Source of the DNA: an uncultured Corynebacterium sp.
GTDB lineage: Bacteria; Actinomycetota; Actinomycetes; Mycobacteriales; Mycobacteriaceae
Length of the DNA stretch: 64,000 nt
Reading direction: 5' to 3'
Assembly: GCA_943913645.1 (NCBI GenBank)
Contig: CALTYZ010000004.1
Span: forward strand, 1-64,000
Part shown: positions 8,606 to 16,504 of the stretch, piece by piece
Numbering within the stretch: the first letter of the stretch is position 1
Layout: the number at the start of each line of letters is the position of its first letter
The notes under the pieces: model-generated
The model's input: the letters and a program-made list of their open reading frames with translations, nothing else
Told to the model about the DNA's origin: nothing
The model's database searches: none
Position numbers and translations under genes: made by a program

Positions 8606-9102
8606 GTGCGGTCGTAGTTTGGTGTGTGCTTGCACCGGTCGTGGCCAGCATCATTGTCTGGTTGATGTCCACGGCTCGCCGCCTCGATCGCTTGCATATC
8701 AGGCTTGACCGTTCTCGCGACGCGTTGCAGGCGGCGTTTGACCGCCGCTGTGCGGTGATCGCGGCAATCATTCCCTCGCTCGTCCCGCTTGCCCGTACTG
8801 TTGAAGAGGTGCGTCTGAGCCCGCGGGACTTGCATTCACGATTAGCAGCAGAAGACGAGCTTGGACTGCGGATGAGTGAACTGCGTGCTCAGGGTGCGGA
8901 CAGTGCCCTGACGGAAGCGGCACTATGCGAGCTGCAAGATGCAGACAAGCGTGTCATGCTTGCGCTGCGCTTTTATAACGATGCCGTTGCCGATACACGT
9001 TCGCTACGGCTGCGCCCAGCGGTGCGCGGGCTGCGTCTCGCTGGTACGGCGGCCATGCCAGAATATGCGGTGTTGCGCCAGCTACCGGCTCAACCTGCGT
9101 AA
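8602..9102 (+). CDS. Small single-pass membrane protein, LemA-like features
   Basis: A 166-aa protein that I do not recognise with certainty. An N-terminal membrane helix (VVVWCVLAPVVASIIVWLM) is followed by a helical, Arg-rich domain: LDRSRDALQAAFDRRCAVIAAIIPSLV resembles the start of LemA-family proteins (a helix with L/V-Q..RRADLIPNLV), and FYNDAVADTR also resembles LemA. It starts at TTG 8602, overlapping the pimA stop by 4 bases; GTG 8606 is out of frame. Proteins of this kind occur at this position in other Corynebacterium genomes as hypothetical proteins. Function unknown; involvement in envelope lipid metabolism is only a positional guess. Confidence 0.7.
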   Translation: MSAVVVWCVLAPVVASIIVWLMSTARRLDRLHIRLDRSRDALQAAFDRRCAVIAAIIPSLVPLARTVEEVRLSPRDLHSRLAAEDELGLRMSELRAQGADSALTEAALCELQDADKRVMLALRFYNDAVADTRSLRLRPAVRGLRLAGTAAMPEYAVLRQLPAQPA

Positions 9103-9165
9103 GTCGCAACCAGGGTGCATGGTTTCGGTAATGCCACAGTTGTGATGTTGCTATCGTCAATGCCT

Positions 9166-10023
9166 ATGCATAGCTGCGAGCTCGCCCGGGTGCTGGCCAT
9201 CGAAAAGATCGACGACGATGCATTCCTGGGGCCAGGAATGCGCTCGGATGTGTTTGTCCGCATGTTTGGTGGACACCTTGTGGCACAGGCCCTCATGGCG
9301 GCTAGTCAGACTGTTCCTGAAGACAAACGGGTGCATTCATTGCAGAGCTACTTTCTCCAAGGTGGTGCGGCGGGAGAAGAGACGATCTATCGAGTGCGCC
9401 GCTTGCGAGACGGTCGTAGTTATAGCGCCCGCAGCGTCGAGGCGTACCAAGGCGACGAATTGTGCTACACGATGAGCGCAAGTTTCCATCACGGCCTTGA
9501 TCAAGGACCAGAACACTGTGAACCGATGCCGGCGGTTCCTGCCCCCAACGCCATTGAGCGTCCGAATCACATACCTACGGGAGTTCCGGGCGCCGAAAAG
9601 GATTTTCGGGAGTGGGACATTCGACCTGTCCCGTCACACGGTTACGGTGTGGATTCATCGACAGTGAGCGGGCAGTCGCTGTGGTTTCGGTTCACACAAG
9701 AGCTCAGTGACAGCGACAAGCTTCACACCGGTGCACTGGCCTATATGTCTGACATGACGTTGCTCTACTCTGCGATGGCTGCCCATCCGGGGCATCGGGT
9801 TCAGCTCGCTTCACTTGATCACGCCATCTGGTTTCTTCGCCCGGTGCGAGTAACGGATTGGTTGCTCTACCACCAGTCGTCACCTGCCGCCGGCTCCGGA
9901 CGAGCGCTGACCCACGGTCGCATCTTCACAGAGCATGGAGACCTCGTGGCGCTGGTGTCGCAGGAAGGTGTTATGCGCAATCTTAGGCAGGGCGCGACTC
10001 AAGTACCGGTGCGTGGCAAGTAG
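9166..10023 (+). CDS. tesB: Acyl-CoA thioesterase II
   Basis: A TesB-type double hot-dog thioesterase of about 285 aa that hydrolyses acyl-CoA. Conserved blocks are FGGHLVAQALMAASQTV, VHSLQSYFLQGG, ALAYMSDMTLL (catalytic Asp), ASLDHAIWFLRP and ALTHGRIFTEHGDLVALVSQEGVMR (catalytic Gln). ATG 9166 fits the family's usual N-terminus (CELARVLAIEKID) best. The longer starts at 9115 and 9145 lack an SD. A weak TATCGT, 8 bases before 9166, may be the -10 of a leaderless transcript. The gene stands alone between the pim cluster and yebC. Confidence 0.9.
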   Translation: MHSCELARVLAIEKIDDDAFLGPGMRSDVFVRMFGGHLVAQALMAASQTVPEDKRVHSLQSYFLQGGAAGEETIYRVRRLRDGRSYSARSVEAYQGDELCYTMSASFHHGLDQGPEHCEPMPAVPAPNAIERPNHIPTGVPGAEKDFREWDIRPVPSHGYGVDSSTVSGQSLWFRFTQELSDSDKLHTGALAYMSDMTLLYSAMAAHPGHRVQLASLDHAIWFLRPVRVTDWLLYHQSSPAAGSGRALTHGRIFTEHGDLVALVSQEGVMRNLRQGATQVPVRGK

Positions 10024-10045
10024 ATTGCTTCCATTGCGGCCCGCG

Positions 10046-10051
10046 TATACT
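10046..10051 (+). promoter_or_regulatory. Candidate -10 element for yebC
   Basis: TATACT at 10046-10051, with TTGCTT at 10025-10030 as a possible -35 (15-base spacer). It is 52 bases before the yebC start, in the short gap after tesB. Assigned by eye only. Confidence 0.45.
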
Positions 10052-10103
10052 TGCCAGGCGTTATCTCAAATGAGCAACTGGCGTAACGGAAGAGGTGTGC
10101 GAG

Positions 10104-10856
10104 ATGGCTGGCCACTCAAAGTGGGCTACGACCAAGCACAAGAAGGCCGCGAACGATGCGAAGCGGTCAAAGCTGTGGGCGAAGCTGATTAAAGATATTG
10201 AGGTTGCAGCGCGCACCGGCGGCGGCGACCCAGCCGCAAATCCGACTCTGGATGACATGATCCGGAAGGCGAAAAAGGCTTCAGTTCCCGGTGACAATAT
10301 TGAGCGTGCTCGCAAACGAGGCTCTGGCGAGGAGGCCGGTGGCGCGAACTGGGAAACGGTAATGTACGAAGGGTATGGGACAAACGGGGTTGCTGTTCTC
10401 ATCGAATGTCTGACTGATAACCGCAACCGCGCCGCAACTGAGGTACGCACGGCGATGACGAAAAACGGCGGCAACCTCGGCGAGTCTGGGTCGGTGAGCT
10501 ACATGTTCGAACGCACTGGCGTGGTCACCGTTCAAAATGACGGCCTCAGCGAGGACGACCTGCTCATGGCAGTGCTAGATGCCGGGGCTGAAGAGGTTCA
10601 TAATCTCGGCGAGGACTACGAGATTATTTGCCAACCCTCCGACCTTCCTACTGTGCGGGACGCGCTGAAGGCTGAGGGGATCGAGATCGAAGAAGCGGGC
10701 CAAGAGTTTCGCGCTGACGTTGAGGTTGATCTCGATATCGAAGGGGCGAAGCGAATGCTTCGACTGATTGATGCACTGGAAGATTCTGACGATGTTCAGA
10801 ACGTGTATACGAATATGGCCATCTCCGACGAGGTTGCAGCTCAACTGGACGAGTAG
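10104..10856 (+). CDS. yebC: YebC/PmpR-family protein (TACO1-like)
   Basis: A 250-aa YebC-family protein with the hallmark N-terminus MAGHSKWATTKHKKAANDA and the block TNGVAVLIECLTDNRNRAATEVR. Family members bind DNA as regulators or, as shown for TACO1-like members, help translation through difficult peptide stretches. It lies directly upstream of ruvC, as in most bacteria. ATG 10104 matches the conserved N-terminus, with GGAAGAGG upstream; the in-frame GTG 10095 is rejected for that reason. Confidence 0.95.
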   Translation: MAGHSKWATTKHKKAANDAKRSKLWAKLIKDIEVAARTGGGDPAANPTLDDMIRKAKKASVPGDNIERARKRGSGEEAGGANWETVMYEGYGTNGVAVLIECLTDNRNRAATEVRTAMTKNGGNLGESGSVSYMFERTGVVTVQNDGLSEDDLLMAVLDAGAEEVHNLGEDYEIICQPSDLPTVRDALKAEGIEIEEAGQEFRADVEVDLDIEGAKRMLRLIDALEDSDDVQNVYTNMAISDEVAAQLDE

Positions 10857-10934
10857 ACCGCATTTGGCCACGCAAACCCGACCCCTGGAGAAAGCGGTGT
10901 CGCTCCGTCTTTGAACTGCAACGGGCAGATATGG

Positions 10935-10950
10935 TAGAACACATGTGTCA
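10935..10950 (+). promoter_or_regulatory. Candidate LexA (SOS) box before ruvC
   Basis: The 16 bases TAGAACACATGTGTCA contain the core GAACAnnTGT and the 10-bp palindrome ACACATGTGT. They match the corynebacterial SOS box as I remember it, TCGAA(A/C)AnnTGTTCGA, well on the left half and poorly on the right. The site lies 24 bases before the ruvC GTG and overlaps a possible -10 (TAGAAC, 10935-10940), with TTGAAC at 10911-10916. Inferred, not proven. Confidence 0.5.
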
Positions 10951-10974
10951 AGTGGGGTTGCGAAAGGATGTGCC

Positions 10975-11508
10975 GTGAACCTTGAAGGTCTCCGTGTGAT
11001 GGGCATCGACCCTGGACTTACACGCTGCGGCCTTTCTGTGATTCAAGCGGGACGCGGGCGACAGATTCTTCCAGTCTCAGTCGGTGTGGCACGAACTCCG
11101 CCGACGGCAGAATTGGCAGAGCGTCTTCTGCGCCTGTCAACTGCAGTCAGTGAGTGGATGGATGAGTATCGCCCCGACGTGGTTGCGATGGAGCGGATCT
11201 TCGAGCGCGGCAATGTATCGACTGTGATGCATACTGCCCATGCGGTGGGAGTTTTAGTCCTGGCCGCAGCAGAGCGCCAGGTGCCCGTGTTTCAATACAC
11301 GCCTTCTGAGGTGAAAAAAGCTGTGTCTGGCAATGGCAGGGCAGATAAAAAACAAATGACCTCAATGATTACGCGCATCTTGGGCCTGTCTGAGCCGCCT
11401 AAACCGGCGGACGCGGCGGACGCGCTTGCGATTGCGGTGTGCCATTGCTGGCGGGCGCCATTACTGACCAAGGTCAATGCCCAAGCAGGCGCAGAAGTGC
11501 GAGGTTAG
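10975..11508 (+). CDS. ruvC: Crossover junction endodeoxyribonuclease RuvC
   Basis: A Holliday-junction resolvase of 177 aa with the RNase H-like fold. The acidic active-site residues are visible: Asp in MGIDPGLTRCG, Glu in VVAMERIFERGN, and the Asp pair in PADAADALAIAVCH. Lys/Asn-rich NGRADKKQM matches the conserved DNA-contact region. GTG 10975, with AAAGGA 6 bases upstream, gives the family's usual N-terminus. It acts with RuvAB to cut junctions after branch migration; ruvA and ruvB follow in one operon. Confidence 0.96.
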   Translation: MNLEGLRVMGIDPGLTRCGLSVIQAGRGRQILPVSVGVARTPPTAELAERLLRLSTAVSEWMDEYRPDVVAMERIFERGNVSTVMHTAHAVGVLVLAAAERQVPVFQYTPSEVKKAVSGNGRADKKQMTSMITRILGLSEPPKPADAADALAIAVCHCWRAPLLTKVNAQAGAEVRG

Positions 11509-11521
11509 GAGACAGGAATCG

Positions 11522-12133
11522 ATGATCGATTCGCTTAACGGAACGATCTTGACAATCGGTCTTGATCACGCGGTGATTGAATGTAGTGGCATCGGCTATC
11601 GATTCCTCGCACCGCCACCAACGTTAGCGCAGCTCACCCAGGGGAAAACGGTTCACATCCTCACGTCGATGGTGGTCAAAGAAGACAGTATTACCCTGTA
11701 CGGATTCAGTGACGATGACGCGCGCACCATGTTTCACAAACTGCAGGCTGTCAACGGCCTTGGCCCCAAACTTGCCCTTGCAGCACTTTCGGTGTTCAAC
11801 GCGGGTGAGCTTGCTGCGAAGATCTCGAGTGGGGACACCAAAGCCGTTCAAGCCGTGCCGGGAGTCGGGAAGAAAATGGCAGAGCGCATCATTCTAGAGC
11901 TGAGGGACAAAGTTGATGGGATATCTGCGTCGGCTTCTGGAGACGATTGGGTCGAAAAAGAAGTAGAGTCCGCGGCTACTTTGGCAACAGAACAAGTCGT
12001 CGAAGCCCTGGTTGGCCTCGGTTTCGGTGAGAAGACCGCACGTCCAGTTGTTGAACAACGTGTTGCACAGTTCCCAGATGAATCGACCTCCACTTTATTG
12101 CGCAGCGCGTTGACGCAGTTGGGAAAGAAGTAG
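11522..12133 (+). CDS. ruvA: Holliday junction branch migration protein RuvA
   Basis: A 203-aa tetrameric junction-binding protein. Domain I is an OB fold beginning MIDSLNGTILTIG. Domain II carries the helix-hairpin-helix repeats LQAVNGLGPKLALAAL and VQAVPGVGKKMAERIIL. Domain III at the C-terminus (VVEALVGLGFGEKTA) contacts RuvB. ATG 11522 follows TAGGAGACAGGA. It ends 10 bases before ruvB, consistent with a ruvC-ruvA-ruvB operon. Confidence 0.97.
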   Translation: MIDSLNGTILTIGLDHAVIECSGIGYRFLAPPPTLAQLTQGKTVHILTSMVVKEDSITLYGFSDDDARTMFHKLQAVNGLGPKLALAALSVFNAGELAAKISSGDTKAVQAVPGVGKKMAERIILELRDKVDGISASASGDDWVEKEVESAATLATEQVVEALVGLGFGEKTARPVVEQRVAQFPDESTSTLLRSALTQLGKK

Positions 12134-12143
12134 GCGGGCCTCG

Positions 12144-13220
12144 ATGTCAGACGTAGAAAAGACCGAGTTTGTCCTACCTCCCGAGGCAGGGCGGGCTGTC
12201 GATTCGCCAGTAGATTCGCACGCGCAGGCCGAGGAACACGACGTTGAAAAGACGCTGCGTCCTAAGTCACTCAGCGAATTCATTGGCCAGCCGAAAGTAA
12301 GAGAACAGCTCAGCTTGGTGCTTGCCGGTGCGAAACGGCGCGCCGTCTCGCCTGACCATATTCTGCTCTCCGGGCCCCCAGGACTGGGTAAAACCACCAT
12401 GGCGATGATCATTGCGCAAGAACTCGGCACATCGCTGCGGATGACGTCTGGCCCAGCACTTGAACGCGCGGGCGATCTGGCGGCGATGCTGTCGAATCTG
12501 ATGGAGGGCGACGTGCTCTTTATCGACGAGATTCATAGGATTGCGCGGCCAGCGGAGGAAATGCTCTACATGGCAATGGAGGATTTCCGCATTGATGTCA
12601 TCGTTGGAAAAGGGCCCGGAGCGACGTCGATTCCGCTCGAAATTCCCCCGTTCACACTGGTGGGCGCAACCACACGGGCGGGTATGCTCACAGGACCATT
12701 GCGAGATCGATTTGGCTTCACTGCGCAAATGGAGTTCTACGGCGTAGAAGACTTGACGCGGGTCGTCAGCCGGGCGGCAGCAATTTTGGAGGTGGAGATA
12801 GAGTCAGACGCGGCGGTGGAGATCGCGTCGCGATCGCGTGGCACGCCACGAATTGCGAACCGTCTCTTGCGCCGCGTTCGGGATTGGGCCGATGTGAACG
12901 GCAATGGACGTGTAGATCTGTCGGCGGCTCGCGCAGCCCTTTCTGTCTTCGACGTAGATGAGCTCGGTCTTGATCGGCTTGACCGGGCGGTCCTTGATTC
13001 CTTGATTCGCGGCCACGGTGGCGGACCCGTGGGGGTAAACACGCTGGCGATTGCGGTTGGCGAAGAGCCCGGCACCGTCGAGGAAGTATGTGAGCCGTAC
13101 CTTGTGCGCGCTGGGTTAATGGCCCGTACTGGGAGGGGGCGGGTCGCCACCGCGAGTGCGTGGCACCACTTGGGTATGACACCGCCTCCGGACGCTCCGG
13201 GGCAATTGGATCTGTTTTGA
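12144..13220 (+). CDS. ruvB: Holliday junction branch migration ATPase RuvB
   Basis: A 358-aa AAA+ motor that drives branch migration with RuvA. Visible are Walker A GPPGLGKTT, Walker B LFIDEIHR, sensor 1 GATTRAGMLTGPLRDRFG with the arginine finger region, and the C-terminal winged helix containing LMARTGRGRVAT. The N-terminus has about 35 extra residues before TLRPKSLSEFIGQ, common in Actinobacteria. In related genomes yajC comes next, but here a 176-base gap with no reading frame follows. Confidence 0.97.
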   Translation: MSDVEKTEFVLPPEAGRAVDSPVDSHAQAEEHDVEKTLRPKSLSEFIGQPKVREQLSLVLAGAKRRAVSPDHILLSGPPGLGKTTMAMIIAQELGTSLRMTSGPALERAGDLAAMLSNLMEGDVLFIDEIHRIARPAEEMLYMAMEDFRIDVIVGKGPGATSIPLEIPPFTLVGATTRAGMLTGPLRDRFGFTAQMEFYGVEDLTRVVSRAAAILEVEIESDAAVEIASRSRGTPRIANRLLRRVRDWADVNGNGRVDLSAARAALSVFDVDELGLDRLDRAVLDSLIRGHGGGPVGVNTLAIAVGEEPGTVEEVCEPYLVRAGLMARTGRGRVATASAWHHLGMTPPPDAPGQLDLF

Positions 13221-13343
13221 CCCAGTGGGCGCGGGTTGCCGTGACCGATAAAACGGTGCCAGGCATGAAGGTCTTGGTGACCATGTCGTAGCATATTCGG
13301 TTGTGGAAGCCCCAGGCTTAAAACTTTGCGTAGGCGGTGAAGT

Positions 13344-13349
13344 TACACT
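13344..13349 (+). promoter_or_regulatory. Candidate -10 element for secDF
   Basis: TACACT at 13344-13349 lies in the 176-base ruvB-secD gap, 47 bases before the secD GTG. No good -35 is seen. If used, it would separate secDF from the ruv operon. The rest of the gap (13221-13396) shows no gene. Confidence 0.35.
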
Positions 13350-13396
13350 GCCGCATGGGGCGAGGAATTGAGATTGAACTTGGAGGAGAAAGCCCA

Positions 13397-15256
13397 GTGT
13401 CAAAACAGACGCGTCGATCCAGCGGGTCGAAGCACCAATGGCCACTGCGGGCTTTGGTGTTCTTCGCGCTCATTGTTATCGGAGTCTATTCACTCGTATT
13501 TTTGACGGGTGAACGAACCGCGAGCCCTAAGCTAGGCATTGACCTTCAAGGTGGTACTCGAGTCACCCTTGTACCACAAGGTGGTGAACCTACCCGTGAG
13601 CAGCTGGCAGACGCGCGAAATATTTTGGAGAACCGGGTCAATGGAATGGGCGTCTCCGGCGCCTCAGTCGTTGTCGACGGCAATACGCTAGTTATCACTG
13701 CGGCCGGCGATGACACATCTGAGGTCCGGAATATCGGACAGACCTCCCAGCTTCTCTTCCGCCCCGTGATTTCGCCTTCTCAGCCAGACCCAGCCACAGC
13801 TGAGCAGGAGCTGCTGCACATGGCTAACCAATGGGTTGAGTATGGCGTGCTTAGCCGGGAAGAAGCCCAGAGTGCCCTCGACAACGTGCTGGGTGCACAG
13901 GCGGATGAGGAAGACACGAACGCTGACGCAGAAAACGGTGAAGAGGCATCCGCAGAAAAGAAGGATGTCGAGGTGCCGCAGATTGAAGCTGAGCCCCTTC
14001 CGGAACCAAACGGGCCTGTTGAGGCCGCTGAACGGCGGCAAGAAGTCACCGACATGCTGCGAGCAACGCGCCAATCTGACGATCCAACGCAGCAGTTTGC
14101 CGCGATGGTGCTGATGTCGACGCAGTGTTTGGGGCAGACCACGGACCCCCTTGCCGGGGCTGATGATGAGGCGGCCCCGCTGGTCGCCTGCGACCCTGCA
14201 AGCGGCCAGACGTTGGTTCTCGATGAGGTCCCTCTGCTGACTGGCGTGGAAGACCCCGATGGCCCACGTCTTACTGGTGAGCAGATCGACACGGGACGAC
14301 CCATCACAGGAGGTCCAAATCTCCAGACTGGTCAAATGGAGATCAGCTTCGCATTTAGCCAAGCAGGCCAGCAGAATGGGTCCCAGACTTGGGCTCAGCT
14401 CACCAGCGACAAAATTGGTGAGCAGATCGCTATTACGCTGGACTCGCAGGTCATCTCAGCGCCCGTCATCCAGGGCGCGACCCCTGTCGGCTCTGCGACA
14501 TCGATCACCGGCCAGTTCACCCAGGAAGAGGCGGAGAGCCTTGCCAACAACCTCCGTTACGGTGCGCTTCCACTGTCGTTTGCAGGGGAGAACGGTGAAC
14601 CGGGCGGTACGGCCATGACGGTGCCGCCGTCACTCGGCTTGGCATCGCTGCAGGCGGGCGTTTACGCCGGGCTCGCTGGCCTTGCTCTCGTCGCTCTCTT
14701 TGTCTTTGCGTACTACCGGCTTTTCGGTCTGATCTCTTTGATCACCCTTGTGGCTGCAGGTTCGCTCGTGTATGGCGCATTGGTTCTTTTAGGACGTTGG
14801 ATTGGGTACTCGCTTGACCTGTCAGGTATCGCAGGTCTGGTCATTGGTATCGGCACCACTGCTGACTCGTTTGTGGTGATCTATGAGCGCATCAAAGACG
14901 AGGTGCGTAAAGGTAAGACGTTCCGTTCGGCGACTGCGTCAGGTTGGGAGCGTGCGAAAGACACAATCATCACCGGTAACATGGTCACGCTCATCGGCGC
15001 GGTGATTATTTACTTCCTGGCCGTTGGAGAGGTAAAAGGCTTTGCGTTCACCATGGGATTGACGACCGTATTCGACCTGCTTGTCACATTCCTGGTGACA
15101 GCGCCGCTGCTGATCTTGGCTTCCCGAAGCCCATTTTGGTCGAAACCTTCAGTGAACGGCATGCGGCGCGCGTTTGCTATTGGGCGCCAGCACCGTGCCG
15201 GCCAGAAGAGCGCAGCAGCTGTCACCGCCCCAGCTGTTACCAGCGAGGAGGAGTAA
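13397..15256 (+). CDS. secD: Protein translocase subunit SecD
   Basis: A proton-driven accessory subunit of the Sec channel, 619 aa. One N-terminal membrane helix follows a basic stretch (ALVFFALIVIGVYSLVFL). The D1 motif is LGIDLQGGTRVTL. A large extracytoplasmic region carries an acidic Ala/Glu-rich insert at about residues 170-230, as in other corynebacteria. The C-terminal half has five more helices and SGIAGLVIGIGTTADSFVVIYERIKDE. GTG 13397 is chosen because GGAGGAGA lies about 7 bases upstream. It is followed by secF after 3 bases. Confidence 0.96.
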   Translation: MSKQTRRSSGSKHQWPLRALVFFALIVIGVYSLVFLTGERTASPKLGIDLQGGTRVTLVPQGGEPTREQLADARNILENRVNGMGVSGASVVVDGNTLVITAAGDDTSEVRNIGQTSQLLFRPVISPSQPDPATAEQELLHMANQWVEYGVLSREEAQSALDNVLGAQADEEDTNADAENGEEASAEKKDVEVPQIEAEPLPEPNGPVEAAERRQEVTDMLRATRQSDDPTQQFAAMVLMSTQCLGQTTDPLAGADDEAAPLVACDPASGQTLVLDEVPLLTGVEDPDGPRLTGEQIDTGRPITGGPNLQTGQMEISFAFSQAGQQNGSQTWAQLTSDKIGEQIAITLDSQVISAPVIQGATPVGSATSITGQFTQEEAESLANNLRYGALPLSFAGENGEPGGTAMTVPPSLGLASLQAGVYAGLAGLALVALFVFAYYRLFGLISLITLVAAGSLVYGALVLLGRWIGYSLDLSGIAGLVIGIGTTADSFVVIYERIKDEVRKGKTFRSATASGWERAKDTIITGNMVTLIGAVIIYFLAVGEVKGFAFTMGLTTVFDLLVTFLVTAPLLILASRSPFWSKPSVNGMRRAFAIGRQHRAGQKSAAAVTAPAVTSEEE

Positions 15257-15259
15257 CCC

Positions 15260-16450
15260 ATGTCCAGCCCGAAAGTAACCACCGCCGCCACACCCGCAGA
15301 GAGGGGCACATCTGACGTGGATGCCAGTCGCTGGGAGCGTATCCATACCCACGAGGGAGCCATCGATTTTGTCGGCCGTCGCAAACTCTGGTATTGGATA
15401 ACTGCTGGGCTGGTGGCAGTTTCAATTCTGGCGATGCTGATTCGTGGTTTTAATCTCGGTATCGACTTCGAGGGCGGCACCAAGTTGTCGATGCCGGCCG
15501 AAGATCTGGTTGTTGAAGAGGTCGAAGCGACCTTCATAGAAGCCACAGGTGTGACTCCTGAACTGACTCAGATCGTCGGTTCAGGGGATGCACGGACGCT
15601 TGAGATCAACTCCCAGCATTTGTCGCAAAGCCAGATTGATGAGGCCCGCCAGGCGATATTCGAGGAGTATCAACCAGTTGATCAAGACGGGCGGCCAAGT
15701 GCTGACGCGATTGGTGACTCAACCGTCTCAGAATCGTGGGGCGATACGATCACACAGCGCATGTTGTTGGCAATGTTTGCCTTTTTGCTGGCGGCTGCAG
15801 TGTACGTGGCGATTCGACTGCAACGCGAGATGGCAGTTGCCGCAATGGCCGCGCTTGTGGTTGATGGCGTCGTCATTATGGGCATTTATGCGCTGTTCGG
15901 GTTAGAAGTCACCCCGGCGATGATTATTGGTTTGCTCACCGTGTTGACTTTCTCCATCTACGACACGGTGATTGTCTTCGACAAAGTCAAAGAGAACACC
16001 TCGGGTGTCCTTGAATCCCGCCGCTCGACCTATGCCGAAGAGGCCAACTTGGCGTTGAACCAAACTGTGATGCGCTCAATTTCTACCTCTGTCATCTCCG
16101 CGCTACCGATCGTTGCGCTAATGGTCGTGGCTGTGTGGATGCTCGGAGTTGGGACGCTGCGTGATCTTGCGCTCATTCAGCTGATCGGCGTGGTTGAGGG
16201 GATCTTCTCATCACTGTTCCTCGCTACCCCGCTGCTCGTGAGTTTGGTGGAGCGCAAAAAGAAGTACCAACAGCACAATCAATCTGTCGTCGCCTATCGC
16301 CGCGGAGAGGTGCTTGACGACGATACTGCAGAGCCAACGGAAAAGAAGCGCACCGTTTCGGCACCCGCGGCTGGTGAGTCGTCCACGAGCCACAGCTACC
16401 CGGGTGACGTACCGCAGAGCTCAGCCACGTGGCGTCCCACGGCGCGCTAG
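15260..16450 (+). CDS. secF: Protein translocase subunit SecF
   Basis: The partner of SecD, 396 aa with six membrane helices. Motifs are GFNLGIDFEGGTKLSM near residue 60 and ITGLLTVLTFSIYDTVIVFDKVKEN-type sequence (GLLTVLTFSIYDTVIVFDKV) near residue 230. ATG 15260 has GAGGAGGAG before it, formed partly by the end of secD, so translation is coupled. The C-terminal tail (about 60 residues) is hydrophilic and cytoplasmic. SecDF uses the proton gradient to pull exported proteins across the membrane. Confidence 0.96.
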   Translation: MSSPKVTTAATPAERGTSDVDASRWERIHTHEGAIDFVGRRKLWYWITAGLVAVSILAMLIRGFNLGIDFEGGTKLSMPAEDLVVEEVEATFIEATGVTPELTQIVGSGDARTLEINSQHLSQSQIDEARQAIFEEYQPVDQDGRPSADAIGDSTVSESWGDTITQRMLLAMFAFLLAAAVYVAIRLQREMAVAAMAALVVDGVVIMGIYALFGLEVTPAMIIGLLTVLTFSIYDTVIVFDKVKENTSGVLESRRSTYAEEANLALNQTVMRSISTSVISALPIVALMVVAVWMLGVGTLRDLALIQLIGVVEGIFSSLFLATPLLVSLVERKKKYQQHNQSVVAYRRGEVLDDDTAEPTEKKRTVSAPAAGESSTSHSYPGDVPQSSATWRPTAR

Positions 16451-16504
16451 TAGCCGTATTGTGGTTTGCTCGGGTTCGCCCGTTGCACAGGAAGGAACCG
16501 TAAC

